64,000 nt of DNA, taken from assembly GCA_020829485.1 (NCBI GenBank), contig JAIVFU010000001.1:62001-126000 (forward strand). The letters run 5' to 3'. Both the position numbers and the translations under genes were made by a program. Source of the DNA: Nostoc sp. CHAB 5834 (lineage in GTDB: Bacteria > Cyanobacteriota > Cyanobacteriia > Cyanobacteriales > Nostocaceae). Of the stretch, positions 54,019-63,972 are shown piece after piece (position 1 is the first letter of the stretch; every line of letters begins with the position of its first letter). The notes beneath the pieces were generated by a model that worked only from the letters and a program-made list of their open reading frames with translations, made no database searches and was not told the DNA's origin.

Positions 54019-54185
54019 TTATAAGCCAATACGCTTGGGTTAAGCCCAAAAACCTTGGTAGAGACGCGAAATTGTACTGGGCAACTCTTGGAGACGCTAA
54101 AAGCGAACGCCCCGCTACGCTAACGCGTCTCTACAGGTCTAAAATCAGTACCAAAAATCCTTAACCCAAGCGTATTGAGTTATAA
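54019..54185. mobile_element. Small inverted-repeat element with nested palindrome
   Basis: CAATACGCTTGGGTTAAG (54027-54044) is the exact complement of 54160-54177, extended to 26 bases with two mismatches (TTATAA...). Inside, GTAGAGACGCG faces CGCGTCTCTAC. The ORF across it (53952-54164) is not a gene. A partial copy of the left end lies at 41646-41690. Confidence 0.75.
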
Positions 54186-54293
54186 GCAGATCAAACCACT
54201 GCTCATAACTGCCGTTGCTTTACGGAGATTCGTCCTAATGCACCTAAAATTCTTAAAATGTTAGGATCTCCTACAAAATAAGGTAGACAACAA

Positions 54294-54545
54294 ATGAAAG
54301 CGATCGAAGTTACCGGCAAGATTGACTCTCAGGGAAACCTAGTTTTAGATGAGCCGATTCAGGGAACTACTTATCCTCATCAGGTTCGGGTGATTGTGTT
54401 GGTTCCAGAACAGGCACAAGAGGTTGATCCTGACGATACACCCCTTGAGGAGATTAAAGCGAGCTTGAGGAGAGCCTTGCAGCAAGCAAAAGCTGGGCAA
54501 ACTAGACCACTTAGTGAGCTATGGGACAGGATTGATGCAGAGTGA
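54294..54545 (+). CDS. Antitoxin of an intact RelE-type pair
   Basis: An 83-residue protein: MKAIEVTGKIDSQGNLVLDE is an N-terminal beta motif typical of small cyanobacterial antitoxin-like proteins, followed by HQVRVIVLVPEQ, and an acidic-helical tail (LEEIKASLRRALQQAKAGQTRPLSELWDRIDAE) that probably binds the toxin. Its stop overlaps the start of the toxin by 11 bases. Function is inferred from the pairing. Confidence 0.78.
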   Translation: MKAIEVTGKIDSQGNLVLDEPIQGTTYPHQVRVIVLVPEQAQEVDPDDTPLEEIKASLRRALQQAKAGQTRPLSELWDRIDAE

Positions 54546-54897
54546 TAATACGGTTTCAATTCGATTTTCTGATGAGTTTGAGCAGGAACTTTACAGACTA
54601 TCAAAGAGATTTCGCAATATTCGCTCTGATGTTCAACCGATTATTGAGCAATTACAACAGGGGAACATTGTTGGCGGTCGCATTGCAGGCATTGGTGAAG
54701 AGTATATTGTTTACAAGGTAAGAGTTCGCAACAGTAGTATCCAAAAAGGTAAGAGTGCTGGATACCGATTGATTTATCAAGTTGAATCACCTACAAGTAT
54801 TTTGCTACTAACAATTTATTCCAAATCTGACCGAGAAGATATTGGTACAAATGAAATCCGAGATATTCTGGCTGATTTTTCTAGTGAGTCAGGTTAA
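54535..54897 (+). CDS. RelE/ParE-superfamily toxin
   Basis: The 120-residue protein from ATG 54535 has FSDEFEQELYRLSKRFRNIRS (helical hairpin), DVQPIIEQLQQGNIVGGRIAGI, VYKVRVRNSSIQKGKSAGYRLIYQV and TSILLLTIYSKSDREDI, the RelE-type core of strands and a C-terminal basic stretch. ATG 54535 lies before the antitoxin stop (TGA 54543-54545), so the two are coupled; an in-frame ATG at 54514 is deeper in the antitoxin gene. No frameshift is present, unlike the copy at 47581-47864. Confidence 0.85.
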   Translation: MQSDNTVSIRFSDEFEQELYRLSKRFRNIRSDVQPIIEQLQQGNIVGGRIAGIGEEYIVYKVRVRNSSIQKGKSAGYRLIYQVESPTSILLLTIYSKSDREDIGTNEIRDILADFSSESG

Positions 54898-55044
54898 AAC
54901 TGCTAAGAGATTTTTCCTTGCAATCTTGAGAGATGCAGACGCAGAAGGGCTTGTTAATAGGCATTGCTGTGTTGCTACTGCCAACGCTGCGTAAGTTCTA
55001 TGATTAGCACAAGCGCCACTTCTAAATATCTGGGAATGTGAGGA

Positions 55045-55668
55045 ATGTCAATTTTTGTTAAGCGCAAAACCCGCGATCGCGAAAATCGCCCGTCTTACAG
55101 CGATGCCTACGGCGGGCTACGCCAACGCCTTGTACTACAGCAAAGCGCCGAACGCCAATTCAAACGCCAATTTTTCGGTTTACTTCTGGTAATTGTAACC
55201 TGGAGTCTAGCTATGGGTTGGCTTCTAGCTTTGGCAACTAATGCCCAAAGTGCTACTCCCACCGCCGAAATTGGCACTGTTGATGTAGTGCCTGCACAGT
55301 ATCAATTAGGACAAGAACTGTATTTGGAAAACTGCTCCACATGCCACATCGGCTTACCACCAGCCGTTTTACCCACCCAAACTTGGAAAAATCTCCTGCA
55401 AGACTCGCAGCACTACGGCGCACAACTAAAGCCTTTAGTCGATCCGCCACGTATCTTGGTGTGGAAATATCTTTCGACTTTCTCCCGTGTCCAGCGAGAC
55501 GACGAAGAAACACCATATCGCCTTAATGACTCACGTTATTTTAAAGCTTTGCATCCAGGAGTTGAGTTACCACGTCCCGTCCAGCTTGGCAGCTGTGTCA
55601 GCTGTCATCAAGACGCTAGTGATTACAATTTCCGCCGCCTGACAGCAGAATGGAAGAACTCGAATTAA
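55045..55668 (+). CDS. Membrane-anchored di-haem cytochrome c
   Basis: The 207-residue protein has one membrane helix (about 41-65) and a lumenal/periplasmic domain with two CxxCH haem sites: CSTCH at 97-101 and CVSCH at 184-188. Other marks are YQLGQELYLENC and FKALHPGVELPRPVQLGSC. Residues about 17-30 (YSDAYGGLRQRL) are coded by a palindromic GCCTACGGCGGGCTACGCC repeat in frame. It could carry electrons at the thylakoid or plasma membrane; no redox partner is adjacent. ATG 55045 has GAGGA close upstream. Confidence 0.85.
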   Translation: MSIFVKRKTRDRENRPSYSDAYGGLRQRLVLQQSAERQFKRQFFGLLLVIVTWSLAMGWLLALATNAQSATPTAEIGTVDVVPAQYQLGQELYLENCSTCHIGLPPAVLPTQTWKNLLQDSQHYGAQLKPLVDPPRILVWKYLSTFSRVQRDDEETPYRLNDSRYFKALHPGVELPRPVQLGSCVSCHQDASDYNFRRLTAEWKNSN

Positions 55669-56003
55669 GGTGAGGGAGATGAGGGGGATGAGAGAGATGA
55701 GGGGGATGAGGGGGATGAGGAAGAATAATCGTTTGTTTGCTCCCCCTGCTCCCTCATCTCCCCCTGCTCCCCCATCTCTGGCCCCATCTGAGGGCAAAAT
55801 GATACTATGAAGAAAGACAAAATAATCAAATAAGAGTTAAAACCAATCATTTAGTAAACTGATTGCCTCGTTTTTCTCCTGTTTTTGAGTTAATTCTCAT
55901 TTGACACCCATCCACAACCAAGAAGGTTGGGTTGGGTTAAATGTTTATAATCAATGCCAAACCTTTAATCCCCATCCCCCTTGATTCAGTTCTATAATCT
56001 GCC
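55669..56003. repeat. Intergenic STRR region upstream of secA
   Basis: GGGGGATGAG repeats with AGAGATGAG variants (55672-55722) face the complementary CTCATCTCCCCCTGC units (55740-55790), so the stretch can fold. The secA promoter and a GGTTGGGTTGGGTT repeat (55924-55940) follow. Confidence 0.7.
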
Positions 56004-58796
56004 ATGCTAAAACTTTTGTTGGGCGACCCCAACGCTCGTAAGCTTAAAAAATATCAACCTTCTGTTACTGAAATTAACCTTCTAGAGGAAGAAATTAATG
56101 TTCTTTCCGATGAGGAGTTAAAAGGTAAAACCGTCGAATTTAAACAACGGTTTGCCAAAGGCGAAACTCTAGATGACCTATTGCCCGAAGCTTATGCCGT
56201 TGTCCGGGAAGCAGGACGGCGAGTCTTGGGTTTGCGGCACTTTGATGTCCAAATGCTTGGCGGTATCATTTTGCATGTAGGGCAAATTGCCGAAATGAAA
56301 ACCGGTGAGGGGAAAACGCTTGTAGCAACCCTACCGAGTTATTTAAATGGCCTCACTGGTAAAGGTGTACACGTCGTCACTGTGAACGATTACCTGGCTC
56401 GTCGGGATGCTGAATGGATGGGACAGGTGCATCGGTTTTTGGGATTGAGTGTGGGGCTAATCCAGTCAACGATGACTCCCAGTGAACGCCAGAAAAACTA
56501 TGATTGCGATATTACTTATGTTACCAACAGCGAGGTAGGGTTTGACTACCTGCGGGATAACATGGCAACATCAATGGCAGATGTGGTGCAACGCCCGTTC
56601 AATTATTGCGTGATTGACGAGGTAGACTCGATTTTAATTGATGAGGCGCGGACACCGCTAATTATTTCTGGGCAGGTGGAAAGACCTACAGAAAAATATC
56701 TGCAAGCAGCCGAAATCGCATTCACACTCAAAAAAGACGAGCATTATGATGTGGATGAAAAAGCTCGTAACGTGCTTTTGACTGATGAAGGATTTGCTGA
56801 ATCCGAAAATCTTTTGGGAGTCACAGATTTATTTGACCCAGAAGATCCTTGGGCGCACTTCATTTTCAATGCGATTAAAGCTAAAGAACTTTTCCTCAAG
56901 GATGTAAATTACATCGTCCGCAATGGCGAAGTGGTCATTGTAGATGAATTTACCGGTCGGGTGCTACCCGGACGGCGTTGGAGTGATGGACTACACCAGG
57001 CGATTGAAGCCAAAGAACACGTAGAAATTCAGCCAGAAACTCAAACTCTAGCGACAATTACTTATCAAAATCTGTTCTTGCTGTATCCAAAACTCGGTGG
57101 AATGACCGGAACGGCAAAAACGGAAGAACCGGAATTTGAAAAAATTTACAAGTTGGAAGTTGCGGTAATTCCTACTAACCGCGATCGCAGACGCGAAGAT
57201 TTGTCTGATATGGTCTTTAAGACAGAACCGGGCAAGTGGGGGGCGATCGCTAGAGAATGTGCCGAAATGCACGAACTCGGTAGACCTGTATTAGTAGGAA
57301 CCACTAGTGTAGAAAAGTCCGAATATCTCAGCCGACTATTGAAGGAGTTGACTATTCCTCACGAATTACTTAACGCCCGTCCCGAAAACGTCGAGCGTGA
57401 GGCGGAAATCGTCGCCCAAGCTGGACGAAAAGGTGCTGTTACCATTGCTACTAACATGGCTGGTAGAGGTACAGACATCATTTTGGGTGGAAACTCCGAA
57501 TACATGGCGCGTCTAAAGCTGCGAGAATACTTCATGCCCCGGATTGTCATGCCAGAAGATGAAGATGCGTTTGGCGTGCAAAGACCAGCCGGATTGCCTA
57601 CAGGACACGGTGGTGGTCAAGGCTTTGTCCCTGGTAAAAAAGTTAAAACTTGGCGGGCTTCACCAGAAATTTTCCCCACCCAGTTGACAAAAGAGACAGA
57701 AAAACTACTCAAAGATGCAGTAGAAATTGCGGTGCGTGAGTATGGCGATCGCAGTTTACCGGAACTGGAAGCTGAAGACAAGGTAGCTGTGGCAGCAGAA
57801 AAAGCTCCCATCGACGACTCTGTGATTCTGAAATTGCGAGAAGCTTACAACCGCGTTAAGCAGGAATATGAACAATTTACCACCCGCGAACATGATGAGG
57901 TAGTGGGAATCGGTGGTTTACACGTAATTGGTACAGAACGCCACGAATCACGGCGGATTGACAACCAGTTGCGGGGACGTGCAGGAAGACAAGGCGACCC
58001 TGGAACCACGAGATTCTTTCTCAGTTTAGAGGATAACCTACTGCGGATTTTTGGAGGCGATCGCGTCGCTGGGTTAATGAATGCTTTCCAAGTGGAAGAA
58101 GATATGCCCATCGAATCTGGGATGCTCACCCGCAGTTTGGAAGGCGCACAGAAAAAAGTTGAAACCTACTACTACGACATTCGTAAGCAGGTATTTGAGT
58201 ATGACGAAGTGATGAATAATCAACGTCGTGCTATTTACGCTGAACGTCGGCGGGTGTTAGAAGGTCAAGATTTGAAAGAACAGGTAATCAAATACGCCGA
58301 AAAAACGATGGATGACATCGTTGACTACTATATCAACATAGACTTGCCCTCGGAAGAGTGGGAGTTAGAAAAGCTGGTTGAGAAAGTTAAAGAATTCGTC
58401 TATCTGTTAGCGGATTTGCAACCAAATCAATTAGAAGATATGACAGTCAGCGAGATTAAAGCCTTCCTCCATGAACAGGTGCGAATTGCTTACGATCTTA
58501 AAGAAGCGCAGATTGACCAAGTTCAACCCGGACTTATGCGCCAAGCAGAACGCTTCTTTATTTTGCAACGCATTGATACTCTGTGGCGGGAACACCTCCA
58601 ACAAATGGATGCCTTGCGCGAATCGGTGGGATTACGTGGTTATGGGCAAAAAGACCCACTTATTGAGTATAAGAGCGAGGGTTACGAACTCTTCTTGGAT
58701 ATGATGATCAACATCCGCCGAGATGTGGTGTACTCGTTGTTCATGTTCCAGCCGCAGCCTCAGCAGATGATGCAGGCTTCGTCTGAGATGGTGTAA
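56004..58796 (+). CDS. secA: Preprotein translocase ATPase SecA
   Basis: The 930-residue ATPase contains the DEAD-type NBD1 (Walker [50 protein letters not shown]), the preprotein cross-linking domain, NBD2 ([47 protein letters not shown]), and the helical scaffold/wing region ([12 protein letters not shown]). The C-terminal zinc-binding tail found in many SecA proteins is absent, as in other cyanobacteria. It drives export through SecYEG across plasma and thylakoid membranes. About 60 residues (550-610) form a cyanobacteria-type insertion between NBD2 strands ([19 protein letters not shown]). Confidence 0.98.
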   Translation: MLKLLLGDPNARKLKKYQPSVTEINLLEEEINVLSDEELKGKTVEFKQRFAKGETLDDLLPEAYAVVREAGRRVLGLRHFDVQMLGGIILHVGQIAEMKTGEGKTLVATLPSYLNGLTGKGVHVVTVNDYLARRDAEWMGQVHRFLGLSVGLIQSTMTPSERQKNYDCDITYVTNSEVGFDYLRDNMATSMADVVQRPFNYCVIDEVDSILIDEARTPLIISGQVERPTEKYLQAAEIAFTLKKDEHYDVDEKARNVLLTDEGFAESENLLGVTDLFDPEDPWAHFIFNAIKAKELFLKDVNYIVRNGEVVIVDEFTGRVLPGRRWSDGLHQAIEAKEHVEIQPETQTLATITYQNLFLLYPKLGGMTGTAKTEEPEFEKIYKLEVAVIPTNRDRRREDLSDMVFKTEPGKWGAIARECAEMHELGRPVLVGTTSVEKSEYLSRLLKELTIPHELLNARPENVEREAEIVAQAGRKGAVTIATNMAGRGTDIILGGNSEYMARLKLREYFMPRIVMPEDEDAFGVQRPAGLPTGHGGGQGFVPGKKVKTWRASPEIFPTQLTKETEKLLKDAVEIAVREYGDRSLPELEAEDKVAVAAEKAPIDDSVILKLREAYNRVKQEYEQFTTREHDEVVGIGGLHVIGTERHESRRIDNQLRGRAGRQGDPGTTRFFLSLEDNLLRIFGGDRVAGLMNAFQVEEDMPIESGMLTRSLEGAQKKVETYYYDIRKQVFEYDEVMNNQRRAIYAERRRVLEGQDLKEQVIKYAEKTMDDIVDYYINIDLPSEEWELEKLVEKVKEFVYLLADLQPNQLEDMTVSEIKAFLHEQVRIAYDLKEAQIDQVQPGLMRQAERFFILQRIDTLWREHLQQMDALRESVGLRGYGQKDPLIEYKSEGYELFLDMMINIRRDVVYSLFMFQPQPQQMMQASSEMV

Positions 58797-58920
58797 GTAG
58801 AGAATATCTGATGCAGAGACGCAGAGGGGCAAAGAGTGCTTTTGCGTCTTTGTATTTTAAGGCATCTCTCAAAAATATTTTGTTTTCAGGAGTTTGCTGA
58901 AATAAACCAAAAAATATTTT

Positions 58921-58969
58921 TATAAGTGTAATTACTTACATTTAAGTTTATAAAACTCCTGATTAGATT
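58921..58969. repeat. 49-bp direct repeat of the rhodanese 5' end
   Basis: TATAAGTG-TAATTACTTACA and the following TTTAAGTTTATAAAACTCCTGATTAGATT recur at 59024-59072 with one difference near the start (TAA here, CAA there). The intervening DNA carries a GGTTGGGTTGAGGCGCG dispersed repeat. Confidence 0.9.
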
Positions 58970-59027
58970 CGTAAGTTGGGTTGAGGCGCGAAACCCAACC
59001 TACAAAAAAATGGCGAAGGTATTATAA

Positions 59028-59489
59028 GTGCAATTACTTACATTTAAGTTTATAAAACTCCTGATTAGATTGCAGTTTCCTAATGTTAAAGAAATTACAA
59101 CCAAAGAATTAGCTCAATTACTATTAGGTTCTGCAAACCCTCGGCCATTAGTGCTAGATGCACGGAGTCAGATAGAATATGCGGTGAGCCATATTGAAAC
59201 AGCAGCGCAGATAGACGCTCTTATACCTGACTTAGCAGTACTTTCTACAGTTTCAAAAGACAGACCAATTGTCGTGTACTGCGCCGTTGGCTACCGTAGC
59301 GCCAAATTAGCCCAGCAGCTTAATGAAACTGGGATGAAGTGCATTTATAACTTGAGCGGTGGGATTTTTCAGTGGGCAAATGAAGGAAGGCTCATTTTTA
59401 GAGACGATCAACCTACACAGGTTATACATCCTTACAATGCAATCTGGGGAAAACTGCTGAAAGCTCGTTACCATGCTCAGGAGCATTAA
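59028..59489 (+). CDS. Rhodanese-domain protein
   Basis: The 153-residue protein has an amphipathic N-terminal segment, a rhodanese domain (EITTKELAQLLLG, LVLDARSQIEYAVSHI, IVVYCAVGYRSAKLAQQL with active-site Cys about residue 86) and a C-terminal extension ending YHAQEH. It would carry a persulphide sulphur. The start is GTG 59028; the same 49 bases occur 100 bp upstream, where the second codon is a stop. It lies upstream of a TIGR04283-type glycosyltransferase, a neighbour commonly seen in arsenosugar gene groups. Confidence 0.85.
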   Translation: MQLLTFKFIKLLIRLQFPNVKEITTKELAQLLLGSANPRPLVLDARSQIEYAVSHIETAAQIDALIPDLAVLSTVSKDRPIVVYCAVGYRSAKLAQQLNETGMKCIYNLSGGIFQWANEGRLIFRDDQPTQVIHPYNAIWGKLLKARYHAQEH

Positions 59490-59700
59490 AAAAATTGATT
59501 TTGACAAAGAGTTAAGCCTTAACCTAAGAGGTTATTTGGAAAGTCTTTTACTAATAGATCCTTCAATATACAACCCTTGCCGCTTATCCAGTTTTTTTGC
59601 TGCATCAAACAGTTTTGGTGGCGATATCTTTTTATGTAGTGCAATGGAATTTAGGCATAGCGGCAAAATTTTTAATTATTTAGTACAGCAACCGTTTTAG
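59473..59700 (+). CDS. Possible short protein overlapping the rhodanese 3' end
   Basis: A 75-codon frame starting inside the rhodanese gene (17-base overlap). The product (LRSIKKIDFDKELSLNLRG, FFAASNSFGGDIFLCSAM) has no recognised domain and mixed composition. It may be a remnant or a chance frame. Confidence 0.25.
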   Translation: MLRSIKKIDFDKELSLNLRGYLESLLLIDPSIYNPCRLSSFFAASNSFGGDIFLCSAMEFRHSGKIFNYLVQQPF

Positions 59701-59821
59701 TGACAAATGCTTTGTATGAAATGTTTATAAAACGTCTTAATCTTGCCCGATTTTTCTTTGGGCTAAAGCCTATTAACATCAACAAGTAAAATAAAGATAA
59801 CGATAAAACTACTAAATTGGT

Positions 59822-60577
59822 ATGTCTCAAGTTTCTATTATCATCCCTACTTTAAATGAAGCAACTAACTTAGGGCGGACATTGCGCCAACTGACTTTAC
59901 TTAATCCTCCTCCTTCTCAGGTGATAGTGGTAGATGGTGGCAGCCAAGATCAGACGGTAACAGTTGCAAAGCAAATTTTTGAGTCATTTAATCAAACTTT
60001 GAATATACAAGTTCTTTCATCTAAACAGCCAGGGCGTTCTCTTCAGATGAACTATGGAGCATCAGCAGCAACTGGAGATATTCTTTGCTTTCTTCATGCA
60101 GATACTTGGGTTCCAGATGATCTAATTACTGTCATCAATAAGACGCTGGCAGAGCCTACCGTTGCCTGTGGGGGGTTCATTTCTCTGATGTCAGGATCTC
60201 AAACAACTCGTTGGGGTATCTCTCTACATAATTATCTAAAAACCTACTACGCACCACTATTATTTAAGCCTCACCTATTTTTTCGAGGATTGCGTCTGTT
60301 GTTTGGAGATCAGGTGATGTTCTGTCGTCGGATTGATTTTTGGGATTGTGGCGGATTTGATGAGGCATTACCGATTATGGAGGATGGAGATTTATGCCTG
60401 AAATTAGTTAAAAAAGGACGTATTTATCTAGTAAATCGGATTGTTCACTCGTCAGATCGTCGCGTAGCCAAATGGGGTAGCTTCAAAGCAACTGCAATTT
60501 ACCTTTATATTGGCCTTTTGTGGGGGATTGGCGTTAATGCAAATTATCTTAAACAGTTTTATCAAGATATTCGCTGA
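59822..60577 (+). CDS. Family 2 glycosyltransferase, TIGR04283 type
   Basis: The 251-residue enzyme has the GT-A start VSIIIPTLNEATNLGRTL, VIVVDGGSQDQTV, GRSLQMNYGA, the DXD-like LHADT, and PIMEDGDLCLKLVKKG with a C-terminal hydrophobic stretch (IYLYIGLLWGIG). I recognise the TIGR04283 group, which is often encoded with arsenosugar or radical-SAM genes. No arsM or arsS is in the window. It is likely a cytoplasmic-face glycosyltransferase with unknown acceptor. It converges on DUF547 with a 16-base overlap. Confidence 0.85.
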   Translation: MSQVSIIIPTLNEATNLGRTLRQLTLLNPPPSQVIVVDGGSQDQTVTVAKQIFESFNQTLNIQVLSSKQPGRSLQMNYGASAATGDILCFLHADTWVPDDLITVINKTLAEPTVACGGFISLMSGSQTTRWGISLHNYLKTYYAPLLFKPHLFFRGLRLLFGDQVMFCRRIDFWDCGGFDEALPIMEDGDLCLKLVKKGRIYLVNRIVHSSDRRVAKWGSFKATAIYLYIGLLWGIGVNANYLKQFYQDIR

Positions 60578-61263
60578 TTTAGGCTCCAGTCATAATGAAG
60601 ATAGGATATCCGCGTTGAGGTGTTAAGGGGATAGTCTGTTTTCAAGTAGGAGCGAATGTATTCAGGAATGGAGGGTGCAACCTTTAAAAAATCCTGACTA
60701 TACCACTTCAAGATTTTATTACAGTAAAGTGTTTTGCTCTCCATGTCATAACGGACTTTTTCAGGGTTATTTATGAAACGACGTGCATCTTCATCTAATT
60801 GCTGACTGACTTGCTCAGGAAAGTAAGCTCCCGAACGTAGTAAAGGACAACCAACCGAAGCACAAACGATCGCAAAATGAATTCGTGGCTCGTGCAATTT
60901 GTCTCGTAGAATAGAGTTCTCAATTTCAGCTAAACTGTAACTTTCCCCAAAAATAGAATAAGCGCGACGTTGGAAGAACCACAAAAAAGCTAGCCAGTTG
61001 GGAATCCCTAAAATTCGCGGACGAATCGATTCTATCGGGTATCTCTCTAAAATTGTTGAAATGGTGAACGCATTGTAAAGATTAATCCACAATGCCAATT
61101 GTTCGAGATTGTTGCTATTAGCTTTAAAAGCCAGATTTTTTTGGCTCGATAACCAATCTGCAATTGCTTGGGGTTGCTCTTTTTTCCAAGCTACATAGTC
61201 TACACGACCCTGTTGATCAACATACTGACGCAACAATCTGTCCCAAGGTTCAAAATCAATCAT
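60562..61263 (-). CDS. DUF547-family protein
   Basis: The 233-residue protein has PWDRLLRQYVDQQGRVDYVAWKK, LALWINLYNAFTISTIL, IHFAIVCASVGCPLLRSGAYFPEQVSQQL and NPEKVRYDMESKTLYCNKILKWY, all typical of DUF547. No signal peptide is evident. DUF547 proteins are widespread and uncharacterised, though often near glycosyltransferases and rhodaneses. It overlaps the 3' end of the TIGR04283 gene tail to tail. Confidence 0.85.
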   Translation of the reverse strand: MIDFEPWDRLLRQYVDQQGRVDYVAWKKEQPQAIADWLSSQKNLAFKANSNNLEQLALWINLYNAFTISTILERYPIESIRPRILGIPNWLAFLWFFQRRAYSIFGESYSLAEIENSILRDKLHEPRIHFAIVCASVGCPLLRSGAYFPEQVSQQLDEDARRFINNPEKVRYDMESKTLYCNKILKWYSQDFLKVAPSIPEYIRSYLKTDYPLNTSTRISYLHYDWSLNQRIS

Positions 61264-61845
61264 TATTGCTGTGTTGATATGTTAGCCGTTATTTTTACCT
61301 ATAACAATCCAAATTGAGAAAATAAAGGGATTAAAAGTAGATGTTTTTAAGCTTATCAGTGATTTTCTATTTTACGAATGATTTAGGATTCCTATGCATT
61401 ATAAAGTTAATGGCAAATTAAGTCTAGATTATTTTTTTGACTGATTTTAGTAAAACTTTGTCTGAGCTTAACTTTATTTTATCTTGTTCCTAGTATTTTT
61501 ATCAATACAGCAACAGCAAAGTTCGTAATTTATTCATCTTCATTTCAAATCCCTCTTCAATTATGAGAAAGCCTCTAAGCTAGAGGGTAGTTAGAGGCTA
61601 GGAACTTTGTTATCTGCTTTTATAAAAGCTACCTCTATCACGAAAGATTTGCCTCTAACTTTGGAGTACTTGAAGGTATATATGAATAATCGTTTAAGTT
61701 AAGTTTATATAGCAATCCTATTTGAATTGTAAAAATTATCGAACCGCCAAGCCGCCAAGAAAACATGTTTACGAATTATTTAGGACTGCTATATATTTAT
61801 TGCACCCAACCGAGAACCGTTATAACACTTGATCTTTTTGTGCTA
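61264..61845. other. Intergenic region without gene
   Basis: Only an inverted CCTCTAA/TTAGAGG pair (about 61575-61601) and AT-rich DNA are seen; a short AACCGCCAAGCCGCCAAG repeat lies at 61742-61759. Confidence 0.45.
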
Positions 61846-63972
61846 CTAAGCAAGACGACGTAACACCATGATAGAACGGTCTGCAACTGGCACAGTTTGC
61901 TCACCTATAATCAATTTTCCTGGGCTAACGAAACGAGGCTCGTTGGTGTCAATAACTATTTCCCATTCCCTATCTTGAAAAATATTGGGTAAAGCAAACT
62001 CAATCGTTTCGTAGTGAGCATTAAAAAATAGCAAAAAGCTTTCATCAATAATCCGTTCACCACGGGGGCCAGGAGTAACAATGCCCTCGCCATTCAAGAA
62101 AATTTCCATAGCTTTGGCATAACTAACTAGCCACTGCTTTTCAGTCATTTCGCTACCATCGGCATTAAACCAACCAATATCATTAATACCAAAACCGTGA
62201 ATAGCACGACCTTGAAACCACTTACGCCGTCTAAATACTGGATGCTTATGACGAAAATCAATCAGTTCGCGGCTAAAATTTAGTAGTTCGGAATTAGACT
62301 TTTGTAAACTCCAATCACGCCAGGAAATTTCATTATCTTGGCAGTAGGCATTATTGTTACCCTTCTGAGTGCAACCAATTTCATCTCCTGCTAGTAGCAT
62401 GGGTACACCTTGAGACAGCATTAGAGTTGCTAAAAAGTTGCGTCGCTGACGTTCCCGTAAGCGGATCACGTCTGGGTTATCGGTTTCTCCTTCTACACCG
62501 CAATTCCAAGAGCGGTTATGGCTTTCCCCATCCCGGCTATCTTCGCCGTTAGCCTGATTATGCTTTTCGTTGTAGCTGACCAAATCATTGAGCGTGAAGC
62601 CATCATGAGCAGTGACGAAATTAATACTGGCACTGGGATTACGCCCGTTTGCTTGGTAAAGATCAGGGCTACCAGTAAAACAATAAGCAAATTGTCCGAG
62701 GCTATCATCCTCACCACGCCAAAAATCCCGGACAGTATCACGATATCTGCCATTCCATTCAGACCAACGTAAAGGAAAATTGCCAACTTGATAACCGCCT
62801 TCTCCCAAATCCCAAGGTTCAGCAATCAGCTTTACATCTGCCAGAACTGGATCTTGATGAATAATATCAAAAAAAGCTGCGAGATTATCTACTTCATATA
62901 GTTCTCGCGCTAATGCCGAAGCTAAGTCAAAGCGAAAGCCATCAACGTGCATTTCTGTTACCCAATAGCGCAGGCTATCCATGATTAACTTCAAAACTTG
63001 GGCATGACGCACATTCAGAGAGTTGCCGCAGCCTGTGAAGTCCATGTTGTAACGGGAATTGTCTTTAACCAAGCGGTAGTACACGGCATTATCGATGCCT
63101 CGCAGTGACAATGTTGGCCCTAAATGATTGCCTTCGCCAGTGTGGTTATAAACTACATCTAAAATTACTTCAATACCAGCAGAGTGTAAGTTCTTGACCA
63201 TCTGCTTAAACTCGGTGACTTGTTGTCCGAGTGAGCCACTAGCACTGTAACCAGAGTAGGGTGTCAAAAAATTAATGGAATCGTAGCCCCAATAGTTTTT
63301 GAGTCCTTTATCCGCCAGAAATCCTGGAGAAGATAAAAAGTGATGCACAGGCATCAATTCTACAGATGTGATTCCTAGTTGTTGAAGATATTGAATTGCG
63401 GCTGGATGTGCTAGCCCTGCATAAGTACCACGTAATTCTTCTGGAATTTCTGGGTGTAGCTTAGTAAAGCCTCTAACGTGAGTTTCATAAATAATAGTTT
63501 CGTGCCACGGTATAGAAAGTAGTTTGTCGTCTCCCCAATCAAAAGACTGATCGACAACAATACACTTCGGCATAATTTCGGCATTGTCTAAATCGGAAAA
63601 AGCTAGGTCTTGTTCTGGTGCATCTAAAGAGTAGCCAAAATTAGCTGGATTATCGCTAATTTCTCCATCAATTGCCTTAGCATAGGGATCAATTAGTAGT
63701 TTATTAGGGTTAAAGCGATGACCAAGTTCTGGGGCCCAAGGGCCATGTACTCTAAACCCATAGCGTTGTCCAATCCCTACTCCTGGTAAATAAGCGTGCC
63801 AAACAAAATTATTTTTTTCTGTTAAAGGCAAACGAATTTCATGATTATCAGCATCAAATAAACAAAGTTCTACACCTGTTGCATTTTCGGAAAATAAAGC
63901 AAAGTTAGTGCCTTTGCCATCCCAACTAGCGCCCAAAGGATATACATTCCCAGGCCATACGGCTACATACAT
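61846..63972 (-). CDS. glgX: Glycogen debranching enzyme GlgX (isoamylase type)
   Basis: The 708-residue protein has an N-terminal CBM48 domain (VYPLGASWDGKGTNFALFSENA, YGFRVHGPW) and the GH13 catalytic domain: EVILDVVYNHTGEGN, VDGFRFDLASAL (nucleophile Asp), AEPWDLGEGGY (acid/base Glu) and FVTAHDGFTLNDLVSYN. The C-terminal beta domain ends VADRSIMVLRRLA. It hydrolyses alpha-1,6 branches in glycogen, giving linear maltooligosaccharides. The length is normal for cyanobacterial GlgX. It starts at ATG 63972, 28 bases from the window edge. Confidence 0.96.
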   Translation of the reverse strand: MYVAVWPGNVYPLGASWDGKGTNFALFSENATGVELCLFDADNHEIRLPLTEKNNFVWHAYLPGVGIGQRYGFRVHGPWAPELGHRFNPNKLLIDPYAKAIDGEISDNPANFGYSLDAPEQDLAFSDLDNAEIMPKCIVVDQSFDWGDDKLLSIPWHETIIYETHVRGFTKLHPEIPEELRGTYAGLAHPAAIQYLQQLGITSVELMPVHHFLSSPGFLADKGLKNYWGYDSINFLTPYSGYSASGSLGQQVTEFKQMVKNLHSAGIEVILDVVYNHTGEGNHLGPTLSLRGIDNAVYYRLVKDNSRYNMDFTGCGNSLNVRHAQVLKLIMDSLRYWVTEMHVDGFRFDLASALARELYEVDNLAAFFDIIHQDPVLADVKLIAEPWDLGEGGYQVGNFPLRWSEWNGRYRDTVRDFWRGEDDSLGQFAYCFTGSPDLYQANGRNPSASINFVTAHDGFTLNDLVSYNEKHNQANGEDSRDGESHNRSWNCGVEGETDNPDVIRLRERQRRNFLATLMLSQGVPMLLAGDEIGCTQKGNNNAYCQDNEISWRDWSLQKSNSELLNFSRELIDFRHKHPVFRRRKWFQGRAIHGFGINDIGWFNADGSEMTEKQWLVSYAKAMEIFLNGEGIVTPGPRGERIIDESFLLFFNAHYETIEFALPNIFQDREWEIVIDTNEPRFVSPGKLIIGEQTVPVADRSIMVLRRLA

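Noticed and set aside
53952..54164. 70-codon ORF after the MoxR gene
   Set aside because: It lies across the inverted-repeat element at 54019-54185 and has no family features.
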